A DNA stretch of 64,000 bases, taken from Coniferiporia sulphurascens. Taxonomy: Eukaryota > Basidiomycota > Agaricomycetes > Hymenochaetales > Hymenochaetaceae. The stretch covers positions 248,001 through 312,000 of the forward strand of contig NBBA01000007.1 of the NCBI GenBank assembly GCA_002794785.1. Direction: 5' to 3'. Position 1 is the first letter of the stretch. Each line of letters opens with the position of its first letter. Of the stretch, positions 32,008 to 44,621 are shown in pieces. A model generated the notes under the pieces. It made no database searches, was not told where the DNA came from, and worked only from the letters and a program-made list of their open reading frames with translations. Position numbers and translations under genes: made by a program.

Positions 32008-35000
32008 ACAGCGCTAAAGAAATTCAAACGTTCCGCAGTCACCCGATTGGACAGGATCGTACCGCTACCTGCACACTGCATGATCGATAGGGGCACGCTC
32101 GCAACTCGTTCTTGACCATCACCATCGTCTCGTACAACTCGCTAGCAAATCAATCGAACTGAATTTTACAAGCATGTCGCAACCTGGAATTCATTCTGGT
32201 GACGATCAGGAGTGAGTAAACACGTTGTCATGATATTTTTATGACTTATTCTGAATTTTGCGATTACGCATGTGTAGAGTCATGTATCTCAAAGGTGACC
32301 TGAGATTCTGTTGCGACTGGAACGCGTAATAAAGTAAAATGCTGTATTCGTAGCCATCGAAATCGACTTCAAAGGCAGTAGACCGCACCGCCCGATTTTG
32401 GTCAAACTCGAGTCGGGCGAGGACAAGCGCAAGTCTCCTCGCTTTAAAGCAGCCGAGCTTGTCAACTGGGTTTTAGGAACTGCTCTGTGAGTGAAATCGC
32501 GATCAATCGTTGTGAGTTCGTATGCTAATCCGGTGATAGCCATCTTATGCTTCCTATGGACCTTATCATCTCCGTCGAAGAGGTTCACAAAATTAATCGA
32601 AACAAAGATATTGCGAGCTTCAAAATGAACCTCACGTCTGCGGACATCGCCGGAAAGGATATACTCTCTGTAGATGGTGTGTCATCCCTCCCGATTCAAC
32701 TGGCGGCCAAAGACTCATCATAATTTCACCGTAGATACAAGCGGGAGAGCCCGCGTGAAGCTGACTCTTGTATCCCCGGTGAGCGAAAAGAGAATCGTGC
32801 CGTGCTCGACTCTGACCACCACGTCAGAACGAAGAAACTGCGGGACGCCTTATCAACGAAGCTCAGACTGCGGTCGGAAATAAGAAAGTTGTCCTGGATT
32901 CCCTTGGCAAGGCTGGAAAGGCCATAGCCGTCCTCATGAAGTTCACCGATCTCGCGTCCGATGTATGTCTACGCTCTGTGACTCAATATTCACTTTTTCT
33001 GAGTATCCAATTTTATACAGGTCCACCCAGCTGCCAAGGCTGCTTTCTTACTCATCGGGGTGTTGCATGAGGTAACGTGTACGGTAAATTCAGCAGACTG
33101 CGTCCCCCGACATCTATTATATAGCAATTCCAAGCGCAGCAGGAATGTCACGATGAGGCCTCTGCACTCATAAAAGATGTAGCTTCGCTCCTTCCATTCG
33201 TCAGCGATGATGTTCAGGCTCTCGCAAGAAATGCCAGGACGTTGCAGACTATGAAGGAGATGCTGGATCTTTTCTGTAGGGTATCTGAGCTTATTGCCGA
33301 TTATTCTAAGAAAGGAATACTGGGTAAATTACAGCTTTGTCTACCTGCAGGCCATTCCGTACTGAACGAGAATATTTAGGAGATCTATTCTCCTCTCGCA
33401 AGGATGAATTAGATTCGTCGAAGGACGAGCTCCGAAGGCTGAGGGCGACCTATGATTGGTGTGTAAAGACGGAGATCTGGAAGTCCGTCATTGAAACAGG
33501 TGAGTTCAAGACCAAGCTAGTGTTTGTGTCGTTAACGTTTCTCTAGGGATGCGGACGGAGGACATTCAGCTTCAGCAACTGGGTAGTGCAAAACGAGCCT
33601 ACTACGATATAGGAAAGGGGTGTTTGGAAGGAACTAGGACGTCTGTTCTGGAGCAGATCAGAGAATGGGGCGCGTCTGAGGCTGGCCCGGGGCTATTTTG
33701 GCTGCATGGCATGGCAGGGTCTGGGAAGAGTGCGATTGCAAACTCGGTTGCCCATATGTTTGAGGAGCAACAGTGTCTTCTGGGGTGTTTTTTCTGTAAG
33801 AAGGATGATCCGGAGTGTCGTGTCGCACTGAATGTTATTCCGACCCTGGCAACGCATTTTTCAAAATGGCACCAGACGTATCGTTCTATTATTGCTTCTG
33901 TTATACAAGGTGGAGATGGGCCAAAGCTCACACAGAGTCTTCAGTGGCAATTTGAGCTGCTTGTGAAGAATCCTCTGACTTTCCTATCTGTTGGGCGTAA
34001 GGATTTACCACCGAGGCCTCTGGTCATTGTTGTGGATGCCCTCGATGAGTGTGGAGACTCTGCGAGCTCGAGATCAGAGCTAGCTGGGTTCCTTGCCACA
34101 ATAGCCAACGTGGTTCCGTGGCTCAAAATGGTTATTACCAGCAGACCTCTTCCAGAGTTTCAGCAAGTATTCCGACAATCCGCTGTGAGCTCAAAGATCT
34201 TCGACATTAACACGGAGGTTACTCTGGAACACATTGAAGATGATATAGTGCAGTACACGAGACACTGTGCAGAAAGGTTTCAAGTTCGTCTTGTGGAAAC
34301 AGAGGTCATGGGGCTTGCTGCAAAAGCATCGGGGCTATTTATTTGGACTAGCACTGTGTTTAAATTCATTGGTGCACAGATTTATAAACGGAAGGCAGTT
34401 CAAACAATTCTATCCCAAGACTCAATGGGCAGTGCTGAAGCTGAACTTGATAAGGTCTACATTGCAGTCCTCCAAAATGCGGGTATGGGTGCAGAGAATG
34501 CTCAGATTATCAGATCTGTTATTGGCCTGGTTGTCTGCATATCCAAAAACAAGCCCCTTCCAGAAAGTGTACTTTTAAAGTTTTTAACTGCTGTAGAGAG
34601 TGACATGGGCTTGTTGGAGTTGAAAGAAACCATTGATAGGCTACAAGCTGTCCTGTACAGGGATGTGTCAAATGGTGAAGTTATTCGTGTCTGCCATCCA
34701 TCCTTCCTTGATTTTGTCAATACTCAGGGATGTTCTCAAGACTACTGGACTGAGCCTTCATCCATGGACACAGTAATGGCTACCAGATGCTTGCAAATAA
34801 TGGACTCAATGTTGAAATTTAATATCTGTGGTTTAGAAACATCCTATCTTCTAAACAAAGATGTTCCAAATCTCCAAAGCAAGGTCAATGGCCATATCTA
34901 CCAGCACCTTTGGTACAGCTGTTTATACTGGATGAATCACCTTGCCAGCTGTAATGGCATTAATGGTGGTATTGTGCAAGGGCTATTAAATCAAGTATTT

Positions 35001-35540
35001 TGTAGTCTCAAAGGCTTATATTGGTTAGAATGTCTCAGCCTTGTTGAGGAGCTGAAATCAGGTATAAATATACTTGAACTTTTCTCTAAACACTGCAAGG
35101 TATGTTAATATACTACAATATGCATTTTCATTAATGATATTCATAACATTCTGTCTAGCCCACTGAAGTGCTAGCTGCTGCTGGTAAAGACCTGCATAGG
35201 ATTCTGACTAATTATTATACTCCAATCTCAGTCAGCACCCCACACCTTTACATATCAGCACAATCCTGGGCTCCTGCAGAGAGCTATGTAGCCAAAACAA
35301 TATACCCACACTTCCAGAACCAACCACTGATTGGTGCAGGAAAGGAAAGGAATTGGAATCCTACTCTATGGACAGCTGATGCAAATAGCGGTGTATTCTG
35401 TGTTGCCTACTCCCCTGATGGAAGACACATTGTCTCTGGCTCAAGTGACAGCACCCTGAGGATCTGGGATTCCCAGACTGGGAGTCTGGTGGGAGAGCCC
35501 CTCACTGGTCAACCAGGGAGTGTTAACTGTATTGCCTACT

Positions 35541-37013
35541 TGTTAGGACCAAGGGTAACCATGGTTAGCCAATGGAACAAGTAGTCGAGATAGAGTTGAG
35601 GCGTGTGATTGAGTCAAGAATAAGTCAGTAGATGTTGGTACTTCGCTCAGGAGAAGTCTGAGAGAATTGAGAAGGTGAATTAAACTGGGGTCTAGGCTGG
35701 TCTAGGCCCTCCTTATATACATGAAGAAGAAGCTCCGCTTGAAAGTGGATGCTCCACAAGGCTCTGCAGTTGGAGCTATGACGTCTCACAGTGTCATCAT
35801 AAGCTCCACTGACTTGGAGCTGTGTACCAGTGCAATGACCTCATTAGAGGATCATATGAGAAATAACTATCTACAATTGGCCATTGGTGCTCCACTGAGC
35901 TCCACTGTGTGTCATGCGCTCCACTATGCTCCACTAGGCTCCACTGAGCTCATAGTGAAGTCATAGGTGTCATAATGACTTCACCATGATGCTTAGGCTG
36001 TGCGCGTCGCCCCACTATTCTGCATGCTACCCTGTAGTCTTATGTGCCAGTGGCTTAATGTTGAGATGCTGCCTAACAGCTTGATGATTGGTAAGTCATT
36101 GACTTGTCTCGTTGGCCTCCTGTACTGGTTCCTCCATGTTATCCTGTTGTATTGGACACTTTGCCATTTAGGGTTTGTGGCTGGCTTCAGTAAGTGCTTC
36201 AGTTCCTGCCGAGTGTGGCTTAATCGCGTAATGCAATATCAGCTAAAGGTCCATAGGCAGGTACCTTTCGGTTGGTGTCCTGTCATCGATCACATTGTCC
36301 GGCGGTTCGTTAATGTGGTTTATCCTAGTGATACGTCACGTGTATCCTGGAGGTGGTGCCGGGGGTGATCCATTTGATAACCATAGTGTTATCACGTAAA
36401 GATTAACATTGCCAATCTGTTGATCAGCGGTCGTTGATCCCTTTGCTGATAGATTCTTGAAGAGGGTGATTACCTTTGCGCGTAATCAGTGAGTGTTAGC
36501 TAGGAATGTGTTATCCTGCAATGTCCTATATGGGAAGGATCCTGAGACCACTCGTAGGTCACATTCCTTGTCATGTATGTGTGGGTTCACTATCGTCTGG
36601 ACATGGATGTTGTGCAAAAACTCCTGTACATCGAAGATGTACATTTGTATCATGTGCGTTACCCTGACCTCTGTGCCATCGCCTATAGGGTCTACAGCAT
36701 GATCTGTAGTTACCTGGCAGTTTGTGTACCCTGCCATGTAAAAGCATTCGGTTATTACCGTGTTAAATGCTTCCCATGATTGATTGTATGCAGTCCGGCA
36801 TCAGTGGCAGAGTATTGACGGATCAAGAGTCTTTAGCGGTCGCTTGAGCATCGTGATTGGCCTGATGTTCCCAAGAAGTCCTGGTTTTCTAGTTAGTTCC
36901 ATCCCCATGTTGAATGATCGCTGGATAGTCTCCGTGGGAGTCCCTTCCTGTATTGGTAGTCGCTGGTATTGTTGTCTAAGCTTGTAAGCAAGCTTATTCA
37001 TCAATTCCTAACA
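35541..37013 (-). mobile_element. Family C solo LTR (1473 bp) in the WD40 region of NLR1
   Basis: It is flanked by perfect CTACT duplications (35536-35540 and 37014-37018). Removing it restores a 129-bp WD40 unit in frame. On its sense (minus) strand a TATA-like TATATAAGG lies at about 35719-35711, some 175 bp before the LTR end, the same layout as family B. Confidence 0.93.
36243..37004 (-). pseudogene. Relic of the LTR U3-encoded protein (family C, younger copy)
   Basis: The frame opens MNKLAYKLRQQYQRL (ATG complement 37002-37004) and has three internal stops before the terminal one at 36243. After the first stop it matches the family B protein: CxxC position as CH-stop-C, WEAFN, AGYTNCQVTTDH, AKGSTTADQ, PPGYT-stop-RITRIN, DDRTPTER. 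The segment 36737-36486 is open for 83 codons. Confidence 0.68.
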
Positions 37014-37587
37014 CTACTCCCCTAATGGAAAACACATTGTCTCTGGCTCAGATGACAACACCCTGAGGATCTGGGACTCCCAGACAGGGAATCCTGTGGG
37101 AGAGCCCCTCACAGGTCACTCAAATGGTGTCAACTCTGTGGCCTACTCCCCTGGTGGAAGATACATTGTCTCTGGCTCTTGGGACAACACCCTGAGGATC
37201 TGGGATTCCCAGACTGGGCGTCTGGTGGGAGAGCCCCTCACAGGTCATTCATCCTCTGTCGCCTCTTCTGCCTACTCCCCTGATGGAAGACACATTGTCT
37301 CTGGCTCAGGGGACAACACCCTGAGGATATGGGGCACAGATGTTGTACAAGCAGGGTTTGAAGTTGCAGGATCACATTCTCCAAACAGAGTTCATGACGA
37401 TGGATGGGTAAGAGATCCATCTGGCATGCTCTTACTTTGGGTCCCGCACATGTATTGTTCTGGTATACATGACTTTTCTAAGATCTGCATTCCAGCCTTG
37501 ACTGATGGAAACAGTGTACGAATGAACTGGGAAATGCTTTTGGCATACAGTGGCCCATCCTGGGTGAAAATTTTGAAGCATATCTAG

Positions 37588-39060
37588 GTACTTTTTTTGA
37601 TATACAAGAAGTGTTATTTCTGAGGAACCTCATTTTGTACTTTCCGTGTTAAAATTCGTTGTACCCGGTTTGTTTCTGCTCTGACTGCTCCTTTAGTACG
37701 CTTCGTCTCTTTTGTAAAGTACTGTTTCTCATTGTTTTGTACTAGCGTTTCCCACTGTTAAATACAGTTGTATGCACGAATAAAATATAATCACGGCTGC
37801 TAACCTGGTCTGTAAGTTTAAGATATGGCAAGGACAGGTTTAACCATTTGTAAATAAAAAATAATGAGAACTCTTTTTGTCAATATTATACAAGTCAATT
37901 CGACCTTTGGACAGTTTTAGAACATATGATAAATACCACCCACACACACAGAGAGTAGTGAGTCCTTGAGATAATATGAGTTATGGCCCCACACTGCTCA
38001 ATATAAGCCCTTTAAGCTCGATAGATGATGAAGCTTCTTTCTCCTGTTGGAATGGCAGAGTGAGTGCATGCTACGTAATTCATATTTGCAAGTATGAAAT
38101 CATTGAGCATATACTCGGGAGGCAATGCTATGAGTGTGCATGCACTATGCGGTAAAGTAAGAACTGGTGAATTGTAGACGATATATATAATAAGAGGTAT
38201 AGTAAATGCACCGAACGAGGGACAAATAATTCATGTAGCCTGGCGGAGGCCAGGTTACCCTTAGCTGTTTACGTGCACTCAAATTTATTTCCTGCAACGG
38301 CTCCCATGTATATGATCTAGTTGCCTTTCTCGCGGTGTGCACTATCTCAGAGAGAAGACAAGCAAGGCGGGAAGACGTATGCGGCGCCTGAAATGTGAGG
38401 CGGAGATTGTGTTGATGGCTGGTTGAGTACTTTTCTTCACATTGGGACCACGCACGCCTCCCGCTTGAAAAGACTGCAATTGATGTGTCCGACACCCAGA
38501 CTGAATAATCTGCGCATGAGCCCTCGGATAGTATTCCGACCTGTGTCCCGGGGAGGCATGGACCACAGAAGAAGCGCTACACCAAGCTGTTAGACGGTGG
38601 TCCCAATTCAAAAGGACCCGAAGCAGACAGTAGATCGTCGTGTCTCCGTGAGTCGTCAATTGACGATCATCCGTCCGTCGGCAGATCTAGACGCCACTGC
38701 GGCGACTCACAAAACACGTCCAAATAACAGACAAACACGGCCTCTAGTTTGGTGCCCGACTATCCCCAGCGTCGATGCGCTCGTTTAACGACACGACTTC
38801 CGCGGACGTTTGGCGTAAGGTGCTCACGACACGCACACCCCATGCATGTCATGCCCCCGGCGAAGAGAGTTTCCTTCTTAGAAGGAAGCTCGCTTTTCCG
38901 GTCCGCGCCCTGGCAAGGCGGCGATGCGAATGGGAAGCAGAGCGGTTTACACTACAGCGCGTTGGAAAAGGTCTGTCCGATCCCGATTGCCTACCTATAC
39001 TCACTCAGAATAGGCCGTTTTTCACAGCAGCTGCAGCAGCGTTTCAAATGCTGATAAAGG
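37588..39060. repeat. 3' flank of NLR unit 1 (copies at 51761 and, partly, 54550)
   Basis: It is collinear with 51761-53100: GTTTCTGC, GAATAAAATATAATYACGG-type and CAGAAGAAGCGCT landmarks. A stretch about 38560-38760 also resembles 54580-54780. No gene is recognised; AATAAA-like signals at about 37780 may serve the NLR. Confidence 0.7.
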
Positions 39061-40059
39061 ACTACATGTGAACCGAGAGACCTCTGCACCATTGCGTACA
39101 GCGTCCTGGCTTATGCTGCTCCGCGTGGTTCATTGTGGGATCCCAGCTGGCCACAATTCGACTACTTCGCCGGCATACTTACGAATGAGCTTGTAGCTCT
39201 CATAGATGTCGAAGGGGAGGTGAGGTGAGGTTTTTCGGTATCGGCGTGCGTACCCCACTCTTCTTCGTCCCAGCCGGCTCCTCCTGGTTTGCACCCCGTA
39301 CTCAGGTATTGACCCTCTTCAGTAGGGACAGTCACTCCATGAAATTAGTCTTCGCTATGTCGCACGGCATGCAAGGGCCAAGCAAACTGCAAAAGCCACG
39401 TAGCGACATGTCGGATGCTGCGGTGACTCCAATTCCTAATTCTCCCCCTCCAGAATCCGGATGCTGAACGTTACCATTTGGTGTTGAGGACGTTTCAAAG
39501 TGTATATTGAAATGAACACTACTTGCAGCAATCGAAATCGTCTTCGAAGGCAGCTCTTCACCTTATCAAATTGGTACTGTATCAAGGCTAGAATCTGTGA
39601 AAGACAAGCGCGGCTCGCCGCTTATTACACTTGATATTGGCCGCCTAGCTCGAGATGGGGGTGGAGTGGCTGGAACTGGGATGTCAGTTTGTGTACTGGC
39701 ATCTCCTGTGTTGTGCTTCGCATTTCGCTGTTCTGCGCATGTATAAAAGGGACTAACGGAGCACCGGTGTGTAAATTATTATTGTTATTGGCGCGGGTAG
39801 ACAGTGAAAGCGCAAGTCCAGTCTTCGCTATATCTCGGTGCACACTAAAGAGCACATGACGTTAATATTGTTTTCGTGAAGAACGTAAACGGAACGATGA
39901 CGGGCACAAATGAAAGGCTCAAAATGATTGTCCCTTGTCCTGACCAGCCATCCACTTTCCATCATGAGCCCTCCTCAGCGACCAGACGTGCAGGCCAGCA
40001 TCCTCATGCTTATCCTCCACCGGTCTGTCCTTCACAGCGATTTTGTCGGTGTTCACGCC

Positions 40060-40230
40060 CATAGGCTTAGGCACGCGTACCATGATAGGCAACTCGATGA
40101 TCTCGTCCCGGAGCACATTTATCGTCTCGAACCCGTGAGCTGCGTATAACTGCGCACCGGGTCCCATCGCTTTGGGGTACAGTGACATGTGCGCTGCGTC
40201 TGCTAGCGCGGCGCGGTGTGCGAGTAGGGC
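40060..40230 (-). pseudogene. GNAT-type acetyltransferase C-terminal relic
   Basis: The minus strand encodes ALLAHRAALADAAH, then YPKAMGPGAQLYAAHGFE and RDEIIELPIMVRVPKP. The helix before and the G-x-x-LY-x-x-x-GF motif fit motif A/B of fungal GNAT N-acetyltransferases, which transfer acetyl groups from acetyl-CoA. Upstream sequence, where the acetyl-CoA loop should be, reads GRCANKTR instead of a RGxGxG/A loop, and the N-terminal half is missing. The frame stays open to 39919 with unrelated sequence. It is a short decayed fragment; the call rests on one motif. Confidence 0.45.
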
Positions 40231-43200
40231 CCGCGTTTTATTTGCGCACCGACCATGGGTAGGGAAGCCTGTTTTTTCATGGCGCTTGCAGTGTCATATG
40301 TCCCTCACATGATGGCCCGGATGCCGAGGGGTGCAATCCACGCATAACCAGAAGCGCAGCTCATGCGGACATAGAGAGGGGTTGCTGAGCTCAACGGTCT
40401 GGAGACACACCGTCATCATCGCACGCATACCATGCGAACTAGGATATGCTGCCAGCGTGGGTATCAGTGTTTACCCCCACATGTACTAGGAAGGGGAGAT
40501 CGCTCACTCAGTCTACGTACTCCCACTTCAATAAGCCTGGTGCATTCTCGCCATTATAGGGGGTGGTGCTTGGTCTGGTCCGCGCGTCGATGAGATGGTT
40601 GGGAAACGGGGTTTGAGGGAGAATCAATGATTTACAATCTACACTGCGGTGCATAAGCAAGGTCTGTCCGCTAATCCCACTCTTTACTTGGAACATATCA
40701 ACCAAGGCCCTTTACGTGCCAGCTGCAGACAAAAACGAGGTTCGCATATGAACAAATGGAAGCAGCGCCATTTCGGGCATTGGGCGGTGCTTAAACAGCG
40801 ACAATTCGACGGCTTTACCAACAGAAAAGCGGATCTGTAGCCCTTGTCAAGAACAGAGAGGGGAGCTTTCTCGATGTCAGCACGTGCATCCCACTCTTCG
40901 TACCAGCTCTGAACTCCGCACTCGAGTATCGACCACTTCTTGATAGGGACACTTGCCTCTTGATATCAATTGTTCATTGTCCCGTGGCCCATCACTCGGC
41001 ACACAGCGCACGACGCATGGGGGTTTGGCCTACACTAATCCAGCGAACCATCCCTCACAATCGCATAGACGCACTACGTGTTGGCTTCAATTTCGAGTCT
41101 CTAATTATCCCGCTCTGGAATTTGGATACTAGATGTTGTTGTTGGGGCTGAAGGCGCTTGGACCTGTTGCAAGCACTTATGCACACTTTCATATGTCCCC
41201 ACAGCTCGCAGTCGCATCCATCGTCATCCCGTGCGGGTTTCCCTAATTTTGTTTGGGTCCTGACCCTGCCCTCAACCCACTGTTCAGTGCTCTTATATTC
41301 CGCTTTTATCCCTTGCTGCTGTGTCGTTGTTCTCTAAACAGGAATGAAATCGAAACCGGGTTGATGAAACGAGGGACTCACAGACTGTAAACGTGCTCAT
41401 TAATCCAAGTGTTTTTGGGAAGAGAGGAGGCATTTGCAGTGTGTATGTCGCGGATAGGGAGATCTAGGACAGTATCCGAACCAATGGGAAAGCTGGTGAC
41501 GAGTGTGAGTGAATATCCTTCTATACTGTCCCTGCCGCTTTAGTGTTGTGCTGACTTGTCAACAATCATGATGTACCAGCACGATTGCTGGTAACGATCT
41601 CGAGCCGTCCGGTTCTCCCAAATTACATGATGATTTTGATCGTGCAACTCATTTTGCCCACTCTACGACGTCTCATAGTGCGATATCCTTTATGTGGTGT
41701 TGAGGCTACAGATGATCCGCGATTTTGATCCTATTCGAAGACTATCCTCGTCTCGCGCATCCTTAATAGCTAATTGCATGCACTTGTTACCCTATCCAGG
41801 ATTTACTGCTTTCTATTGTGGTTCTAAGCATACAGACCCGTACCATTGTTATAGGTGTACTTACAAGTACTAGTGGCCGGCATCCATCGGCTCGAGCCGA
41901 AGCGGTGGACACCAGCCAGCGAGACCAGGCTGATCAGCGTAGGGATGCTTCCGTCCTGGACTACTCAGCAGCAAATCTTCACCAGCCACCTGGTCAAGCG
42001 GTGTTGGATAGACCCTGTCAGCAAAGCTCGTGCACTACGTCCCAGCACCCACTGCTTCCTTTCCACTTTAATATTACTTATTTGAGTCATAACAGTGAGC
42101 CCGAAACCTGACCGACGGAGCCTGGACAAGCTAGTCGGGGCTGACTCGCGTGGATCATCGACAGCCTTGTGGGGCCGGACCCGAACCCCGGATTGTCGCC
42201 GGCGCAGATCACTATGGCACAGCCTGACGTCACGTTATGACCACTTTGCACACAGCCTGTAAGCCCGGTGCTATTTCGTTTGTTTTGGTTGTGCTCATCT
42301 TGACGGCACCCGGATTCACGTTCTCGCGCTCATCCACACTACATCATCTCGGCCCGGGCACTGCACTCTTCCGCTGAGATACCTGTTCCGCTCCAAGGAT
42401 GCCGACAGTCAAAGCAATTCATACGTGCTTGCTGGCTCAAGATTACACGCCTTTTGGTCTGGGTGGTAGGAGGGTTGAAAATTCCTGAGGATCGCCTAAC
42501 GCTTGCGGGAAGTCGCTCAGCACAGTCACGGCACTTGCTTTCTCGTATCACTTGTCTGCAATTTTACACGGAGCTCGTGCAAGACTTTCCTCGTCCACGG
42601 TCACCCCTAATCGTATGAATTACTAGTGGACACTGCAATGCTATTTCGTGACTACACTATTCAGAAGGAGGCTACCATTCTCCACATGATGCAGACATCC
42701 CAGCCTCCACCACGGCAAGATATTCGCTGTTCGGCTCTCGTCGTATTTGGTGCGTCCATACACTGGCGCCACTACCGCCCTGTCTCATGAGCAATCTCCC
42801 TGTAAAGGAAGCCCCGGATTCCCATGCCTGCCGACACGCTTGACTGCGACTTAACAGCTTTTGCACCAGATCGTTGACTCCGCCACTTTTTCTGTGAGCA
42901 TTTCTCTGCTTTCTATGTCACCGTGCGCGTGGAATCACTCATATTAGTGCTTTATTCCTGGGACCATGTCATTATTTCAGCCGCTTCCCCTGCTACCCGG
43001 TCTATGTGCCATCGAAATATATGGTGCGCACTCGGTCTAAATAGAGCAGTGGAGAAAGTGGCTTTTTGGAAAAGATGTTAGTACTGGCAGGCTTGTAAAA
43101 TTCGTCCACAACAAAGGTCGGAGTTGCTTTGTGGGTACATGTGTAGGATGGCACAATCGGGACTCTATTTACTTACGCTTATTATATCTCCCGGACAAGT

Positions 43201-43569
43201 AGCATTGAGACGTCCTGGACGTGTCCTTGTGGTTTGTGGCCATGAAGCACAATGTGTAAGGGTAATTGATACGACTCTAGAATGAACGGCTAGATGTTGT
43301 TGTAACATCAATAGATGTCATGAAACGAAACAGTTATCAGCTAGGTCTTCCTTGCGTGCACCAGATTGACTAATGTCTTTTTGTGTCCGATTGCATGTGA
43401 AATCGCAATTCACGTCTCTCCCCGGCCTCTTCCGGGTTGTCGTTGACATGAATAGTATCACATGTCCTCTCTTATAAAATCGTATTTCGGGAAACAATCT
43501 GCATAGCCTCCATCACAGATATTAACATATATGGGCCACTACGAGGTATACGGTACTGCTTGAAGACTT

Positions 43570-43863
43570 TCAGTGATAAAGTTGTAGACTCCGAACACAT
43601 ACACATAACAGCGTTCGGTACCCCCAGTCCTCCCTATCGAACACGGCGGCCCTAATATCCGACCTCTCGATCTTCTCCCCGCGCGCCCTCACCGCTTCGA
43701 AGCCAGTTAGTACTGCGTCATATACGCACGCAACAACGGCAGATTCACATTCCTCACGCACGACCGCATCAACCTCCTGCGCGAATGACAGCATGCACAC
43801 TGCGCCAACTTCCCACTGCCTGTCCTCGAGCTCTGAATGAGACGCCTCCGTCCAAGCGCACAT
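43570..43863 (-). CDS. Hypothetical open frame, 97 codons
   Basis: The product (MCAWTEASHSELED..., AQEVDAVVREECESAVVACV, ERSDIRAAVFDREDWGY) has protein-like composition: amphipathic and acidic, with no low complexity. No family is recognised and no neighbouring exon could be placed. It could be an exon of an unrecognised host gene or chance. Confidence 0.2.
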   Translation of the reverse strand: MCAWTEASHSELEDRQWEVGAVCMLSFAQEVDAVVREECESAVVACVYDAVLTGFEAVRARGEKIERSDIRAAVFDREDWGYRTLLCVCVRSLQLYH

Positions 43864-44621
43864 GTATCCAGCCTTTGTTGAGAATTTTGAGACTTGGACT
43901 GTGCACCGGCGTGACTACAAGTGCTGTGCGGGTGAAAGCGCGGTGCGCATGTTACTCTTTCCTGTACCCTCCGGATGGCACGCTTCAAGCCCTGTCCGCG
44001 TGAGAACTGCGAGTATGTTGGCATGGCAGGACGCGTTGCGATCAGCGCGTGCTCTGCGATGCGCCGCCCAGAAGCTTAAGAGTAGGAAGAGCGCCTCACA
44101 GCACACATGGTGAGGCAAAGTACCAGACGGAGTGCAAGAGGATCACAGTATCGTAAAGAGTCCACCCGTGGAAGGGGTCGAAGGAGAGGGTGGAATGGAG
44201 GTGCGTACGGGAGCAGGCATAGATGAAGGTGTCGTGTGCGCCAAACGGTCTTTAAGGCGTGTTAGTGTCTCGCCGAGTATTGTAGGGCGAGCCTGTGTGG
44301 TTGTCGGTCAAAAGCCACGTCACGAGATGGTGCATTCAGGGACTGACTCGTTATGATCAGGTGCGTCCAAGCAGACGGCAGTGAGCCAGTGATATGCTCC
44401 TACTCAACCACCGCGCTCGCAAGTACGATGGTAGTTTGGCACGATCACTTGCCCGCACTCGGAGGACGTTTTCGCTAGAACGGACAATCCAAGAACTAGG
44501 CAAAATCGAACGCGATGGTGAGTCTGACTAATGGCGATTATAATGCCAATAGGGCGAGGAAGACAACGGAGTTCACATCGAGTGCGGTATGCGCAAGGTC
44601 GTTTGGGATGACTGAGGTCAG

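Larger units (their letters stand above)
27050..32173. repeat. Upstream module of NLR unit 1 (copies at 44622 and 58991)
   Basis: About 3 kb of this interval, after removing two inserted LTRs, aligns by eye with 44622-47259 and, from about 28200 onward, with 58991-60527. Shared landmarks include GTGTACGTCCTTT, ATTCCGGCCTCGGTAGCTT and TTCAAACGTTCCGCAGTCAC. Several short open frames occur, including a block with DELEE...NEG in all copies (about 28590, 46145, 59530). None is convincingly a gene. The most conserved 250 bp adjoin the NLR start codon and probably hold its promoter. Confidence 0.75.
32174..37587 (+). pseudogene. NLR1: NACHT-WD40 receptor, broken by a frameshift and a family C LTR
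   Basis: NLRs of this type act in fungal self/non-self recognition and regulated cell death. Modelled exons: 32174-32211, 32278-32486, 32540-32676, 32735-32778, 32828-32962, 33021-33071, 33125-33323, 33380-33499, 33547-35099 and 35159-37587. The N-terminal part is C2-like, followed by a helical region. NACHT: Walker A GMAGSGKSAIANS, Walker B LVIVVDALDECGD, sensor MVITSRPLPEF. A helical linker (ICGLETSYL, SCLYWMNHL) leads to four WD40 repeats (YSPDGRHIVSGS, LRIWDSQTG) with a 129-bp period, and a tail WVPHMYCSGI. Lesions: a 1-nt loss in exon 2 near 32331 and the 1473-bp LTR at 35541 inside repeat 2. From exon 9 to 35540 the frame is open. Confidence 0.88.
39061..44621. other. Single-copy stretch without a convincing gene
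   Basis: Between NLR units 1 and 2 the sequence has no counterpart elsewhere in the window. Open frames are short (mostly below 100 codons). Apart from a GNAT-like relic (40060-40230) and an open minus-strand frame (43570-43863), I see no domain, element end or structured RNA. Confidence 0.4.

Noticed and set aside
36493..36987. Plus-strand open frames in the family C LTRs (also at 30222-30701), similar in both copies
   Set aside because: They overlap the minus-strand relic that matches the family B protein. Their similarity follows from the copies being repeats, so they are shadow frames.
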